Source: Cinclus cinclus
Lineage: Eukaryota > Chordata > Aves > Passeriformes > Cinclidae
Length of the DNA stretch: 64,000 bases
Assembly: GCF_963662255.1 (NCBI RefSeq)
Contig: NC_085059.1
Location: 3,210,501 to 3,274,500 of the forward strand
Direction: 5' to 3'
In this document: positions 20,917-34,800 of the stretch, in pieces
Layout of the letters: every line of letters starts with the position of its first letter
How positions within the stretch are numbered: position 1 is the stretch's first letter
The notes under the pieces: generated by a model
What the model was told of the DNA's origin: nothing
What the model saw: the letters and a program-made list of their open reading frames with translations, nothing else
Database searches by the model: none
Translations under genes and position numbers: made by a program

Positions 20917-21396
20917 TTAAGAGCCAACAGGAAGTCACAAAGTTACGGAGGCTGCTAGATCACCTCCCCAAAAGAAAAAGCTGAAAAAGCTGTGGCTGCT
21001 GAGGAAGGGGAGGTGAAGCTTGTGTGGCAAGCTCAGAGCACATTCACAGTGAATGAAAGGTGGAAGAGGGAGGGTGACTCTTCCTCAGGAAGTCTACTGA
21101 TGGGACAAGGGGAAATGGGATCAAACGGAAAGAGAGTTGGAAGAGATTTGATGCTGGAAAGAAGTTCTTTAATCTGAGGCTGCTTGTCCCTGACACAGGG
21201 AGCTGTGCACATGTGGGTGCCCCATCCCCAGCAACATCCAAGGCCACATTGGACAGGGTTGAAGTGCTGGGAGCTTGCTCAGGTTGGAACCAGATGATTT
21301 TTAGGGTCTCTTCCAAGCCAAACCACTCAAGGACTTGATGGTTCTATGGCGTCCATCTCCAAGAGAGGAGTGGCCCTGAAGCTTCTGTGACATCAC

Positions 21397-22038
21397 ATGG
21401 CCCAGAGTGCTCCAGGTGGAAGGTCCAGGGCCTGGAGACCAGCACAACAGACAGTTCACCTGCTGCCAGCACTCAGTTCTCCCCCACTCTTCTCTCTCTG
21501 CCACGGTGCCAAGATGTTCCTGCTGCCAGTACTCGCTTGTCCCCCGCTCTTCGTTCTCTGCCTTGGTGCTGAGCTGCTCCTGCTGCCGGGACTTTTCCTG
21601 CACTTCTACTGCACCATCAACACCAACAGCATGAGCGCTCCTGTCCCAGTGGAGGTACAGTGCCATCCCAGGGAGGGGGGCAGCCCGGACTGCCAGGGCA
21701 GGCTGCAGCCCTGTGGGGATGGATGCTGGGGACAGGGACCCCAAGTGACATTGTGCTGTCTCATGCAGACTGCCAGAGACACCATTGAGGATATGGAGGT
21801 GGATGAGCAGGATGACACCGAGCCCATGGAAGTGGATGAATATGATGAGACTGAGCCCATGGAAGTGGATGAGCAGGATGACACCGAGCCCATGGAAGTG
21901 GACGAATATGATGAGACTGAGCCCATGGAAGTGGATGAACAGGATGACACCGAGCCCATGGAAGTAGATGAATATGATGAGACTGAGCCCATGGACGTCG
22001 ATGAGAAGGACAAAGAAGAGCCCGTGATCCTGGCATGA
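21397..22038 (+). CDS. Acidic-repeat protein, U4 copy (6 repeats) with an upstream in-frame ATG
   Basis: The standard start is at 21514; the intron is 21655-21768. A single G-to-T change (cacaggg to cacatgg) makes an ATG 39 codons upstream in the same frame, so this copy could encode a longer N-terminus of low hydrophobicity before the usual MFLL start. From 21514 the protein is 136 residues spliced or 174 unspliced. The upstream ATG overlaps sequence that is 5' UTR or promoter in other units, so I favour 21514. U7 shares the change. Confidence 0.6.
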   Translation: MAQSAPGGRSRAWRPAQQTVHLLPALSSPPLFSLCHGAKMFLLPVLACPPLFVLCLGAELLLLPGLFLHFYCTINTNSMSAPVPVEVQCHPREGGSPDCQGRLQPCGDGCWGQGPQVTLCCLMQTARDTIEDMEVDEQDDTEPMEVDEYDETEPMEVDEQDDTEPMEVDEYDETEPMEVDEQDDTEPMEVDEYDETEPMDVDEKDKEEPVILA

Positions 22039-22164
22039 GGATGGAGCCCCAGGAGCAGGACAACCTGATGCTCCCCTGCCCTGCCCACAGGCAGTGCCCA
22101 GCCTGGGGCGGGGCTGGCTGGCTCTCCTCAGGGACATGGTGCTCAAGGAAGTCCTGCTCTGCTG

Positions 22165-23687
22165 CTTCCTTCCTTCCTTCCTTCCTTCCTTCCTTCCTTC
22201 CTTCCTTCCTTCCTTCCTTCCTTCCTTCCTTCCTTCCTTCCTTCCTTCCTTCCTTCCTTCCTTCCTTTCTTCTTCCTTCCTTCCTTCCTTCCATCCTCCC
22301 TCCCTCCCTCCCTTCCTTCCTTCCTTCCTTCCTTCCTTCCTTCCTTCCTTCCTTCCTTCCTTCCTTCCTTCCTTCCTTCCTTCCTTCCTTCCTTCCTTCC
22401 TTCCTCCCTCCCTCCCTCCCACCCTCCCTCCCTCCCTCCCTTCCTTCCTTCCTTCATTCCTTCCTTCCTTCCTTCCTTCCTTCCTTCCTTCCTTCCTTCC
22501 TTCCTTCCTTCCTTCCATCCTCCCTCCCTCCCTCCCTTCCTTCCTATCTTCCTTCCTTCCTTCCTTCCTTCCTTCCTTCCTTCCTTCCTTCCTTCCTTCC
22601 TTCCTTCCTTCCGACCTTCCTTCCTTCCTACCTTCCTTCCGTCCGTCCTTCCTTCCTTCCTTCCTTCCTTCCTTCCTTTCTTCTTCCTTCCTTCCTTCCT
22701 TCCATCCTCCCTCCCTCCCTCCCTTCCTTCCTTCCTTCCTTCCTTCCTTCCTTCCTTCCTTCCTTCCTTCCTTCCTCCCTCCCTCCCTCCCACCCTCCCT
22801 CCCTCCCTCCCTTCCTTCCTTCCTTCATTCCTTCCTTCCTTCCTTCCTTCCTTCCTTCCTTCCTTCCTTCCTTCCATCCTCCCTCCCTCCCTCCCTTCCT
22901 TCCTATCTTCCTTCCTTCCTTCCTTCCTTCCTTCCTTCCTTCCTTCCTTCCTTCCTTCCTTCCTTCCTTCCTTCCTTCCTTCCTTCCTCCCTCCCTCCCT
23001 CCCACCCTCCCTCCCTCCCTCCCTTCCTTCCTTCCTTCATTCCTTCCTTCCTTCCTTCCTTCCTTCCTTCCTTCCTTCCTTCCTTCCTTCCATCCTCCCT
23101 CCCTCCCTCCCTTCCTTCCTATCTTCCTTCCTTCCTTCCTTCCTTCCTTCCTTCCTTCCTTCCTTCCTTCCTTCCTTCCTTCCGACCTTCCTTCCTTCCT
23201 ACCTTCCTTCCGTCCGTCCTTCCTTCCTTCCTTCCTTCCTTCCTTCCTTTCTTCTTCCTTCCTTCCTTCCTTCCATCCTCCCTCCCTCCCTCCCTTCCTT
23301 CCTTCCTTCCTTCCTTCCTTCCTTCCTTCCTTCCTTCCTTCCTTCCTTCCTTCCTTTCTTCCTTCCTTCCTTCCTTCCTTCCTTCCTTCCTTCCTTCCTT
23401 CCTCCCTCCCTCCCTCCCACCCTCCCTCCCTCCCTCCCTTCCTTCCTTCCTTCATTCCTTCCTTCCTTCCTTCCTTCCTTCCTTCCTTCCTTCCTTCCTT
23501 CCTTCCATCCTCCCTCCCTCCCTCCCTTCCTTCCTATCTTCCTTCCTTCCTTCCTTCCTTCCTTCCTTCCTTCCTTCCTTCCTTCCTTCCTTCCTTCCGA
23601 CCTTCCTTCCTTCCTACCTTCCTTCCGTCCGTCCTTCCTTCCTTCCATCCTTCCTTCCTTCCTTCCTTCCTTCCTTCCCTCCCTCCC
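22165..23687 (+). repeat. Expanded CCTT (GGAA on -) tract, 1523 bp, U4
   Basis: Same place and same marker blocks as the U1 tract, with a different number and order of blocks in the middle and the same right end. It shows that the tract has kept changing length since the 15.7-kb duplication. Confidence 0.97.
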
Positions 23688-26600
23688 AGACTGACAGGGA
23701 TAATGGGCATCGATAGGGCCCCGCTGTAAATATGTTCAGCATGTTCGAGGCTTTTTTTATAGGAACAATTTCAAGATTGTTAGCCTAAAGTTCCCAGAAT
23801 GTTAATCTATAGCTTCTAGATTTTTACTGTATAGGTCCCAGATTGTTAACAGTATAGTCTTCCTTGTAAATATGTTGTAGAGATTGTTGTTGTTGTTGTT
23901 AGAAGGAAACATGTTCTTCAAATGTTTGGCTGAACTTTGTTCAATAAATACTATTTCTTATTAAAACCTCGCCTCTCTTTGCAATTCCTTTGGGCAACCT
24001 TTGCACAGTGCTGGTTTCCACTTGCTCATGGTTCCTGGGGCTGCAGGTCCCTGGGGGTGCTGGCACAGCCAGCCCTGGCTGGGGGTCCCTGTGCAGGGGG
24101 GTCCCACTGAGCCAGCACTGCTGTTCCTGGGGCACAGCAGGGTCCCCAAGGGCAAAGCTCTCACCAGCAGAGAGGGAGCTCTGACAGCAGCAGGCCCTGC
24201 AGCAACGCTACCAAAGCAAAGGAAACCTCCTGACACCCTTCCTGCTGCGGCCACAGGGACTCCTGGGCAGGAGCCAGCATCAGGCACAGGGATGCAACAT
24301 CCACCTCCATGCTCTGAAGGTCTCGACAGCCTTGGCAAGTCTGGGACCTGCACCCGGGCTGCTGCAGGGGCTGATGTTTAAGGCTTGCAGCCTCCAAAGC
24401 CTCTGGGCTTTGCTTCCCTCGCTGCCTTCCATTGCTCTGTGCCCAGGATCCTCACCCTGCCCGTGTTCCTGCTGCTGCCAGCAGCCCCCAGAGCCCCTCA
24501 CTCCCTGAGCATCCCCATCACAGGGAGCACTGGCAAATCCCACACGCTTCACAAAGCAAACTCCCCCACAGTAACCAAACCACTCTTTGGTCAGAGGGTG
24601 CCAAGGGGAAGCTCAGCACCAGCTGCTGTTTAAAGCATGCTTTCAAAAGTGGGTTCAGGCACTCTGGCAGTGCCTGCTGCGCAGCTGAGGCTGTGGGGAC
24701 ACAGCACTGGCTCAGGCCAGCCCTCAGCCCCTCACAGCTCATGCCAAGGGCCCAGCTCACAAAGCAGTTTCACACCACTTGCTGCAGCTATTTCAAAGGC
24801 CTAAATGTCATTCGCAGGAGCCATTTAGTTGCCAACTCAGTGTCCGTGTCCTGGCAGGAGAAGCCACCAAGGGGCCTCTGCATGTGCACTCAGGGCACTT
24901 CCACTGCCATCCCAAAGGGATCGCAAAGGACAGGGCTCTTCTTTCAGCACTGCTGAGCTCCTCACGCAGCATTGAAGTCTCAGGAAGAGACAAGAATTGA
25001 GTGCACCAGGGAAGCTGGCCTCGAACAAAACGCATCAATCCCACGGCCCACCCAAGCCAACGGCCTGCATGTCTGTACCTTCTCCTCCTTCTCTCTTCTC
25101 TGCTGTCACTTTGCCCCTTCTCTCTGTCCGGGAGCTTGGCCTCTCAGACAAATAAAAGATGTCCATCCTCACGTAGGCACGGCATAGATGTCTCACACAA
25201 CTGTCCCTTCTTCCCCGACAGCTGCAAATCCTACAGCTGCCAGACCTCATCCCTTGCTCCTAGAAAGGGAGACAAGACTTTCCATTCTAATCCATTGCCC
25301 AGCCCTAAGTCAACGACACAGTCAGTAGAAATAGCTGTGAAATCCCCGGCAGGAACCTGCCAGAAGAGCTACAGCTGTGGAGGGGGAAGCAGCAAACTCC
25401 CACCCCCACCACTGCTTTGGACTCCTTACCAGCTAAAACAGATCCCACTCCTGCGAGTTTTTCCATTTTTTGTTAACCACAACTACCATCAATTTAAATC
25501 CATTGAAAACAAGATCACAGGAGGGGTTGCGTGGAAAGGAACCTTCAATCCCACCCAGTGCAAGCTTTGCCATGGCAGGGACACCTGCCACTGTCCCACG
25601 CTGCTCCAGCCTGGCCTTGGGCACTGCCAGGGATCCAGGGGCAGCCACAGCTGCTCTGGGCACCCTGTGCCAGCCCTGCCCATCCTGCCAGGGAACACTT
25701 GCTGACCCATATCCCATCTGCAGCTGCTCCCAGTGCCAACACGTGTCACTGCATGGCCTTGGGATGATGGATCAAGAGAAAGCCCCAAGCTTTGAGCAGA
25801 GTTCCCAGTGCCTGTGCTGGGGACGTGCCACCCACCTGCCCCTCAAGCACTCAGCTGCCTCGCAGCCAGATGGAGTGTCCAACGGGTAAAGTTCTCCCAG
25901 AGGATCAAACCCTAGCCACTGCACCAATGACAAGGTCTTTATTGGGAAAAGAAATGTCGAAGCACAGCGACATTTCTTTTCCAAGCAGGAGACGCTGATC
26001 CTGTGCCGGCAGCGCAGGGATGCTGTTATTGCTGGTCCTCATTTCATCCCTTTATCAGCTGCAGGGGCACCAGGACAGGCTGTGGTCTCCCAGGGCAGCT
26101 CTGAGTGACACTGCTGTCCCCACCAGCTGTCCCCAGCCCTGGGTGCTGCCACGTGCCCCAGCCTCTGCAGCCCAAAGCACCTGGAGATCCCCCCGAGCAT
26201 CAGCGATCAGGGCCGCTGCAATCAGCCTGCTGACACAAAACCTCAAGTGCTGCCACAAGAAAAGCAGCTGATTCATTGATACCTCGGAATTTCATGTCTC
26301 AATGCAAGGACAGGAAGCACCCCTATGCCACCAAATCATTGCTAAGGGCTTGCAAGCCTCAACGCGGAGATTTCAGCGTTGGACACGCAGTCAGGGCAAG
26401 GGTAAATCCACACAGAGATGACACAGAAATTCCAAAACACACATCATGTTGGTCTTGACGCCTTTCTTGTTGGCTCAAGGGCTGTTTCCGTGGGCCATGC
26501 TTGCACAGAAAGAAAGGAAGTGCAGCTGCTGAGGAACATCTCCATGCCCTCAGCAGGTTTTGGTGCCTTTGCTGCAGGGCCGCTCCTGTCACAGCCCCCT

Positions 26601-27152
26601 CTCTGCTGCTGACACCTTTGCTCTTGGGGACACCAGCCAAGGAACACCAGCAGGGCCCAGGGTTGGGTCACGGGGACCCCCCTGTGCACAGGGACTCCCA
26701 GCCACGTGGCTGTGCCAGCACCCCCAGAAACACCAAGATCTGGCAGCACTTTGCTCCGCTGCTCTTTCCGCACACGGAACCATCTCCTTCCTTTGCCATC
26801 CCAGGAAAATTCAACCTCTACCTCAGCCAAAGATCATTTCCTACACATGGCTGATCAGAAATGTTCTTCTGGACTTCCTCCACCAAAACCACCCCCGCAT
26901 GCCCACAAGACATTCCAGGGCCATCGGGAAACCCTCCACAAACACTGCGCAGGCACCCAGGACCACGGGCTTTCCATCTCTGCCATTCAGGCTCCCTGCG
27001 CTGCTCCTGGTCATTTTCTCCTCCTCTCTCCATAACTTTGGGAACCACAGAGCTCCCAGGCTTTGGCAATTCCCAAGGCCACTGCCATCCTTGACTTCTT
27101 GGACACCCCCAGGGCTGTGGACAGACACCCCTGTGTTTTCCCGCAGAAGATG

Positions 27153-30100
27153 TTAAGAGCCAACAGGAAGTCACAAAGTTACGGAGGCTGCTAGATCACC
27201 TCCCCAAAAGAAAAAGCTGAAAAAGCTGTGGCTGCTGAGGAAGGGGAGGTGAAGCTTGTGTGGCAAGCTCAGAGCATATTCACAGTGAATGAAAGGTGGA
27301 AGAGGGAGGGTGACTCTTCCTCAGGAAGTCTACTAATGGGACAAGGGGGAATGGGATCAAACGGAAAGACAGTTGGAAGAGATTTGATGCTGGAAAGAAG
27401 TTCTTTAATCTGAGGCTGCTTGTCCCTGACACAGGGAGCTGTGCACATGTGGGTGCCCCATCCCCAGCAACATCCAAGGCCACATTGGACAGGGTTGAAG
27501 TGCTGGGAGCTTGCTCAGGTTGGAACCAGATGATTTTTAGGGTCTCTTCCAAGCCAAACCACTCAAGGATTTGATGGTTCTATGGCGTCCATCTCCAAGA
27601 GAGGAGTGGCCCTGAAGCTTCTGTGACATCACAGGGCCCGGAGTGCTGCAGGTGGAAGGTCCAGGGCCTGGAGACCAGCACAACAGACAGTTCACCTGCT
27701 GCCAGCCCTCAGTTCTCCCCCACTCTTCTCTCTCTGCCACGGTGCCAAGATGTTCCTGCTGCCAGTACTCGCTTGTCCCCCGCTCTTCGTTCTCTGTCTT
27801 GGTGCTGAGCTGCTCCTGCTGCCGGGACTTTTCCTGCACTTCTACTGCACCATCAACACCAACAGCATGAGCGCTCCTGTCCCAGTGGAGGTACAGTGCC
27901 ATCCCAGGGAGGGGGGCAGCCCTGACTGCCAGGGCAGGCTGCAGCCCTGTGGGGATGGATGCTGGGGAAAGGGACCCCAAGTGACATTGTGCTGCCTCAT
28001 GCAGACTGCCAGAGACACCATTGAGGATATGGAGGTGGATGAGCAGGATGACACCGAGCCCATGGAAGTGGACGAATATGATGAGACTGAGCCCATGGAA
28101 GTGGATGAGCAGGATGACACCGAGCCCATGGAAGTAGATGAATATGATGAGACTGAGCCCATGGACGTCGATGAGAAGGACAAAGAAGAGCCCGTGATCC
28201 TGGCATGAGGATGGAGCCCCAGGAGCAGGACAACCTGATGCTCCCCTGCCCTGCCCACAGGCAGTGCCCAGCCTGGGGCGGGGCGGGCTGGCTCTCCTCA
28301 GGGACATGGTGCTCAAGGAAGTCCTGCTCTGCTGCTTCCTTCCTTCCTTCCTTCCTTCCCTCCCAGACTGACAGGGATAATGGGCATCGATAGGGCCCCG
28401 CTGTAAATATGTTCTGCATGTTCGAGGCTTTTTTTTATAGGAAAAATTAGAAGATTCTTAGCCTAAAGCTCACAGAATGTTAATCTATAGCTTCTAGATT
28501 TTTACTGTATAAGTCCCAGATTGTTAACAGTATAGTCTTCCTTGTAAATATGTTCTAGAGACTGTTGTTGTTGTTAGAAGTAAATATGTTCCTCAAATGT
28601 TTGGCTGAACTTTGTTCAATAAATACTATTTCTTATTAAAACCTCGCCTCTCTTTGCAATTCCTTTGGGCAACGTTTGCACAGTGCTGGTTTCCACTTGC
28701 TCATGGTTCCTGGGGCTGCAGGTCCCTGGGGGTGCTGGCACAGCCAGCCCTGGCTGGGGGTCCCTGTGCAGGGGGGTCCCACTGAGCCAGCACTGCTGTT
28801 CCTGGGGCACAGCAGGGTCCCCAAGGGCAAAGCTCTCACCAGCAGAGAGGGAGCTCTGACAGCAGCAGGCCCTGCAGCAACGCTACCAAAGCAAAGGAAA
28901 CCTCCTGACACCCTTCCTGCTGCGGCCACAGGGACTCCTGGGCAGGAGCCAGCATCAGGCACAGGGATGCAACATCCACCTCCATGCTCTGAAGGTCACG
29001 ACAGCCTTGGCAAGTCTGGGACCTGCACCCGGGCTGCTGCAGGGGCTGATGTTTAAGGCTTGCAGCCTCCAAAGCCTCTGGGCTTTGCTTCCCCCGCTGC
29101 CTTCCATTGCCCTGTGCCCAGGATCCTCACCCTGCCCGTGTTCCTGCTGCTGCCAGCAGCCCCCAGAGCCCCTCACTCCCGGAGCATCCCCATCACAGGG
29201 AGCACTGGCAAATCCCACACGCTTCACAAAGCAAACTCCCCCACAGTAACCAAACCACTCTTTGGTCAGAGGGTGCCAAGGGGAAGCTCAGCACCAGCTG
29301 CTGTTTAAAGCATGCTTTCAAAAGTGGGTTCAGGCACTCTGGCAGTGCCTGCTGCGCAGCTGAGGCTGTGGGGACACAGCACTGGCTCAGGCCAGCCCTC
29401 AGCCCCTCACAGCTCATGCCAAGGGCCCAGCTCACAAAGCAGTTTCACACCACTTGCTGCAGCTATTTCAAAGGCCTAAATGTCATTCGCAGGAGCCATT
29501 TAGTTGCCAACTCAGTGTCCGTGTCCTGGCAGGAGAAGCCACCAAGGGGCCTCTGCATGTGCACTCAGGGCACTTCCACTGCCATCCCAAAGGGATCGCA
29601 AAGGACAGGGCTCTTCTTTCAGCACTGCTGAGCTCCTCACGCAGCATTGAAGTCTCAGGAAGAGACAAGAATTGAGTGCACCAGGGAAGCTGGCCTCCAA
29701 GAAAAGGCATCAATCCCACGGCCCACCCAAGCCAACGGCCTGCATGTCTGTACCTTCTCCTCCTTCTCTCTTCTCTGCTGTCACTTTGCCCCTTCTCTCT
29801 GTCCGGGAGCTTGGCCTCTCAGACAAATAAAAGATGTGCATCCACACCTAGGCACGGCATAGATGTCTCACACAACTGTCCCTTCTTCCCCGACAGCTGC
29901 AAATCCTACAGCTGCCAGACCTCACCCCTTGCTCCTAGAAAGGGAGACAAGACTTTCCATTCTAATCCATTGCCCAGCCCTAAGTCAACGACACAGTCAG
30001 TAGAAATAGCTGTGAAATCCCCGGCAGGAACCTGCCAGAAGAGCTACAGCTGTGGAGGGGGAAGCAGCAAACTCCCACCCCCAACACTGCTTTGGACTCC

Positions 30101-31827
30101 TTACCAGCTAAAACAGATCCCACTCCTGCGAGTTTTTCCATTTTTTGTTAACCACAACTACCATCAATTTAAATCCATTGAAAACAAGATCACAGGAGGG
30201 GTTGCGTGGAAAGGAACCTTCAATCCCACCCAGTGCAAGCTTTGCCATGGCAGGGACACCTGCCACTGTCCCACGCTGCTCCAGCCTGGCCTTGGGCACT
30301 GCCAGGGATCCAGGGGCAGCCACAGCTGCTCTGGGCACCCTGTGCCAGCCCTGCCCATCCTGCCAGGGAACACTTCCTGACCCATATCCCATCTGAAGCT
30401 GCTCCCAGTGCCAACAGGTGTCACTGCATGGCCTTGGGATGATGGATCAAGAGAAAGCCCCAAGCTTTGAGCAGAGCTCCCAGTGCCTGTGCTGGGGACG
30501 TGCCAACCACCTGCCCCTCAAGCACTCAGCTGCCTCGCAGCCAGATGGAGTGTCCAACGGGTAAAGTACTCCCAGAGGATCAAACCCTGGTCACTGCACC
30601 AATGACAAGGACTTTATTGGGAAAAGAAATGTCAAAGCACAGCGACATTTCTTTTCCAAGCAGGAGACGCTGATCCTGTGCCGGCAGCGCAGGGATGCTG
30701 TTATTGCTGGTCCTCATTTCATCCCTTTATCAGCTGCAGGGGCACCAGGACAGGCTGTGGTCTCCCACGGCAGCTCTGAGTGACACTGCTGTCCCCACCA
30801 GCTGTCCCCAGCCCTGGGTGCTGCCACGTGCCCCAGCCTCTGCAGCCCAAAGCACCTGGAGATCCCCCCGAGCATCAGCGATCGGGGCCGCTGCAATCAG
30901 CCTGCTGACACAAAACCTCAAGTGCTGCCACAAGAAAAGCAGCTGATTCATTGATACCTCGAAATTTCATGTCTCAATGCAAGGACAGGAAGCACCCCTA
31001 TGCCACCAAATCATTGCTAAGGGCTTGCAAGCCTCAACGCGGAGATTTCAGCGTTGGACACGCAGTCAGGGCAAGGGTAAATCCACACAGAAATGACTCA
31101 GAAATTCCAAAACACACATCATGTTGGTCTTGACGCCTTTCTTGTTGGCTCAAGGGCTGTTTCCGTGGGCCACGCTTGCACAGAAAGAAAGGAAGTGCAG
31201 CTGCTGAGGAACATCTCCATGCCCTCAGCAGGTTTTGTTGCCTTTGCTGCAGGGCCGCTCCTGTCAGAACCCCCTCTCTGCTGCTGACACCTTTGCTCTT
31301 GGGGACACCAGCCCAGGAACACCAGCAGGGCCCAGGGTTGGCTCAGGGGGACCCCCCTGTGCACAGGGACTCCCAGCCCCGTGGCTGTGCCAGCACCCCC
31401 AGAAACACCAAGATCTGGCAGCACTTTGCTCCGCTGCTCTTTCCGCACACGGACCCATCTCCTTCCTTTGCAATCCCAGGAAAATTCAACCTCTACCTCA
31501 GCCAAAGATCATTTCCTACACATGGCTGATCAGAAATGTTCTTCTGGACTTCCTCCACCAAAACCACCCCCGCATGCCCACAAGACATTCCAGGGCCATC
31601 GGGAAACCCTCCACAAACACTGCGCAGGCACCCAGGACCACGGGCTTTCCATCTCTGCCATTCAGGCTCCCTGCGCTGCTCCTGGTCATTTTCTCCTCCT
31701 CTCTCCATAACTTTGGGAACCACAGAGCTCCCAGGCTTTGGCAATTCCCAAGGCCACTGCCATCCTTGACTTCTTGGACACCCCCAGGGCTGTGGACAGA
31801 CACCCCTGTGTTTTCCCGCAGAAGATG
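27153..31827 (+). repeat. Array unit U5 (type B)
   Basis: CR1 (+) 27332-27590; gene 27750-28208; CCTT tract 28335-28364; AATAAA 28618-28623; CR1 (-) 30200-30380; hairpin 30620-30657 with one mismatched top pair. It is 66 bp shorter than U2 because of one lost acidic repeat pair. From about 28625 to the end no gene is supported. Confidence 0.9.
27750..28208 (+). CDS. Acidic-repeat protein, U5 copy (4 repeats)
   Basis: Intron 27891-28004; 114 residues spliced, 152 unspliced. Apart from the loss of exactly 66 bp it matches U2 through the whole coding region, so repeat loss happened after the U1-U3/U4-U6 duplication, or gain happened in U2. Confidence 0.65.
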   Translation: MFLLPVLACPPLFVLCLGAELLLLPGLFLHFYCTINTNSMSAPVPVEVQCHPREGGSPDCQGRLQPCGDGCWGKGPQVTLCCLMQTARDTIEDMEVDEQDDTEPMEVDEYDETEPMEVDEQDDTEPMEVDEYDETEPMDVDEKDKEEPVILA

Positions 31828-34800
31828 TTAAGAGCCAACAGGAAGTCACAAAGTTACGGAGGCTGCTAGATCACCTCCCCAAAAGAAAAAGCTGAAAAAG
31901 CTGTGGCTGCTGAGGAAGGGGAGGTGAAGCTTGTGTGGCAAGCTCAGAGCATATTCACAATGAATGAAAGGTGGAAGAGGGAGGGTGACTCTTCCTCAGG
32001 AAGTCTACTGATGGGACAAGGGGGAATGGGATCAAACGGAAAGAGAGTTGGAAGAGATTTGATGCTGGAAAGAAGTTCTTTAATCTGAGGCTGCTTGTCC
32101 CTGACACAGGGAGCTGTGCACATGTGGGTGCCCCATCCCCAGCAACATCCAAGGCCACATTGGACAGGGTTGAAGCGCTGGGAGCTTGCTCAGGTTGGAA
32201 CCAGATGATTTTTAGGGTCTCTTCCAAGCCAAACCACTCAAGGATTGGATGGTTCTATGGCGTCCATCTCCAAGAGAGGAGTGGCCCTGAAGCTTCTGTG
32301 ACATCACAGGGCCCAGAGTGCTGCAGGTGGAAGGTCCAGGGCCTGGAGACCAGCACAACAGACAGTTCACCTGCTGCCAGCACTCAGTTCTCCCCCACTC
32401 TTCGCTCTCTGCCACGGTGCCAAGATGTTCCTGCTGCCAGTACTCGCTTGTCCCCCGCTCTTCGTTCTCTGTCTTGGTGCTGAGCTGCTCCTGCTGCCGG
32501 GACTTTTCCTGCACTTCTACTGCACCATCAACACCAACAGCATGAGGGCTCCTGTCCCAGTGGAGGTACAGTGCCATCCCAGGGAGGGGGGCAGCCCTGA
32601 ATGCCAGGGCAGGCTGCAGCCCTGTGGGGATGGATGCTGGGGACAGGGACCCCAAGTGACATTGTGCTGTCTCATGCAGACTGCCAGAGACACCATTGAG
32701 GATATGGAGGTGGATGGGCAGGATGACACCGAGCCCATGGAAGTGGACGAATATGATGAGACTGAGCCCATGGAAGTGGATGAGCAGGATGACACCGAGC
32801 CCATGGAAGTGGACGAATATGATGAGACTGAGCCCATGGAAGTGGATGAGCAGGATGACACCGAGCCCATGGAAGTGGATGAATATGATGAGACTGAGCC
32901 CATGGATGTCGATGAGAAGGACAAGGAAGAGCCCGTGATCCTGGCATGAGGATGGAGCCCCAGGAGCAGGACAACCTGATGCTCCCCTGCCCTGCCCACA
33001 GGCAGTGCCCAGCCTGGGGCGGGGCTGGCTGGCTCTCCTCAGGGACATGGTGCTCAAGGAAGTCCTGCTCTGCTGCTTCCTTCCTTCCTTCCTTCCTTCC
33101 TTGCCTCCCTCCCAAACTGACAGGGATAATGGGCATCGATAGGGCCCCACTGTAAATATGTTCAGCATGTTCGAGGCTTTTGTTTATAGGAACAATTTGA
33201 AGATTGTTATCCTAAAGGTCCCAGAATGTTAATCTATAGCTTCTAGATTTTTACAGTATAAGTCCCAGATTGTTACCAGTATAGTCTTCCTTGTAAATAT
33301 GTTCTAGAGACTGTTGTTGTTGTTGTTAGAAGTAAATATGTTCTTCAAATGTTTGGCTGAACTTTGTTCAATAAATACTATTTCTTATTAAAACCTCGCC
33401 TCTCTTTGCAATTCCTTTGGGCAACCTTTGCACAGTGCTGGTTTCCACTTGCTCATGGTTCCTGGGGCTGCAGGTCCCTGGGGGTGCGGGCACAGCCAGC
33501 CCTGGCTGAGGGTCCCTGTGCAGGGGGGTCCCACTGAGCCAGCACTGCTGTTCCTGGGGCACAGCAGGGTCCCCAAGGGCAAAGCTCTCACCAGCAGAGA
33601 GGGAGCTCTGACAGCAGCAGGCCCTGCAGCAACGCTACCAAAGCAAAGGAAACCTCCTGACACCCTTCCTGCTGCGGCCACAGGGACTCCTGGGCAGGAG
33701 CCAGCATCAGGCACAGGGATGCAACATCCACCTCCATGCTCTGAAGGTCACGACAGCCTTGGCAAGTCTGGGACCTGCACCCGGGCTGCTGCAGGGGCTG
33801 ATGTTTAAGGCTTGCAGCCTCCAAAGCCTCTGGGCTTTGCTTTCCCCGCTGCCTTCCATTGCTCTGTGCCCAGGATCCTCACCCTGACCGTGTTCCTGCT
33901 GCTGCCAGCAGCCCCCAGAGCCCCTCACTCCCTGAGCATCCCCATCACACGGAGCACTGGCAAATCCCACACGCTTTGCAAAGCAAACTCCCCCACAGTA
34001 ACCAAACCACTCTTTGGTCAGAGGGTGCCAAGGGGAAGCTCAGCACCAGCTGCTGTTTAAAGCATGCTTTCAAAAGTGGGTTCAGGCACTCTGGCAGTGC
34101 CTGCTGCGCAGCTGAGGCTGTGGGGACACAGCACTGGCTCAGGCCAGCCCTCAGCCCCTCACAGCTCATGCCAAGGGCCCAGCTCACAAAGCAGTTTCAC
34201 ACCACTTGCTGCAGCTATTTCAAAGGCCTAAATGTCATTCGCAGGAGCCATTTAGTTGCCAACTCAGTGTCCGTGTCCTGGCAGGAGAAGCCACCAAGGG
34301 GCCTCTGCATGTGCACTCAGGGCACTTCCACTGCCATCCCAAAGGGATCGCAAAGGACAGGGCTCTTCTTTCAGCACTGCTGAGCTCCTCACGCAGCATT
34401 GAAGTCTCAGGAAGAGACAAGAATTGAGTGCACCAGGGAAGCTGGCCTCGAAGAAAAGGCATCAATCCCACGGCCCACCCAAGCCAACGGCCTGCATGTC
34501 TGTACCTTCTCCTCCTTCTCTCTTCTCTGCTGTCACTTTGCCCCTTCTCTCTGTCCGGGAGCTTGGCCTCTCAGACAAATAAAAGATGTGCATCCTCACG
34601 TAGGCACGGCATAGATGTCTTACAGAATTGTCCCTTCTTCCCCGACAGCTGCAAATCCTACAGCTGCCAGACCTCATCCCTTGCTCCTAGAAAGGGAGAG
34701 AAGACTTTCCATTCTAATCCATTGCCCAGCCCTAAGTCAACGACACAGTCAGTAGAAATAGCTGTGAAATCCCCGGCAGGAACCTGCCAGAAGAGCTACA

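Larger units (their letters stand above)
20917..27152 (+). repeat. Array unit U4 (type A, long CCTT tract)
   Basis: CR1 (+) 21096-21354; gene 21514-22038, with a possible upstream start at 21397; CCTT tract 22165-23687; AATAAA 23943-23948; CR1 (-) 25525-25705; hairpin 25945-25982 (perfect). From the CCTT tract on it tracks U1 almost base for base at an offset of 15,730. The first 0.8 kb instead matches U7. From about 23950 to the end no gene is supported. Confidence 0.9.
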
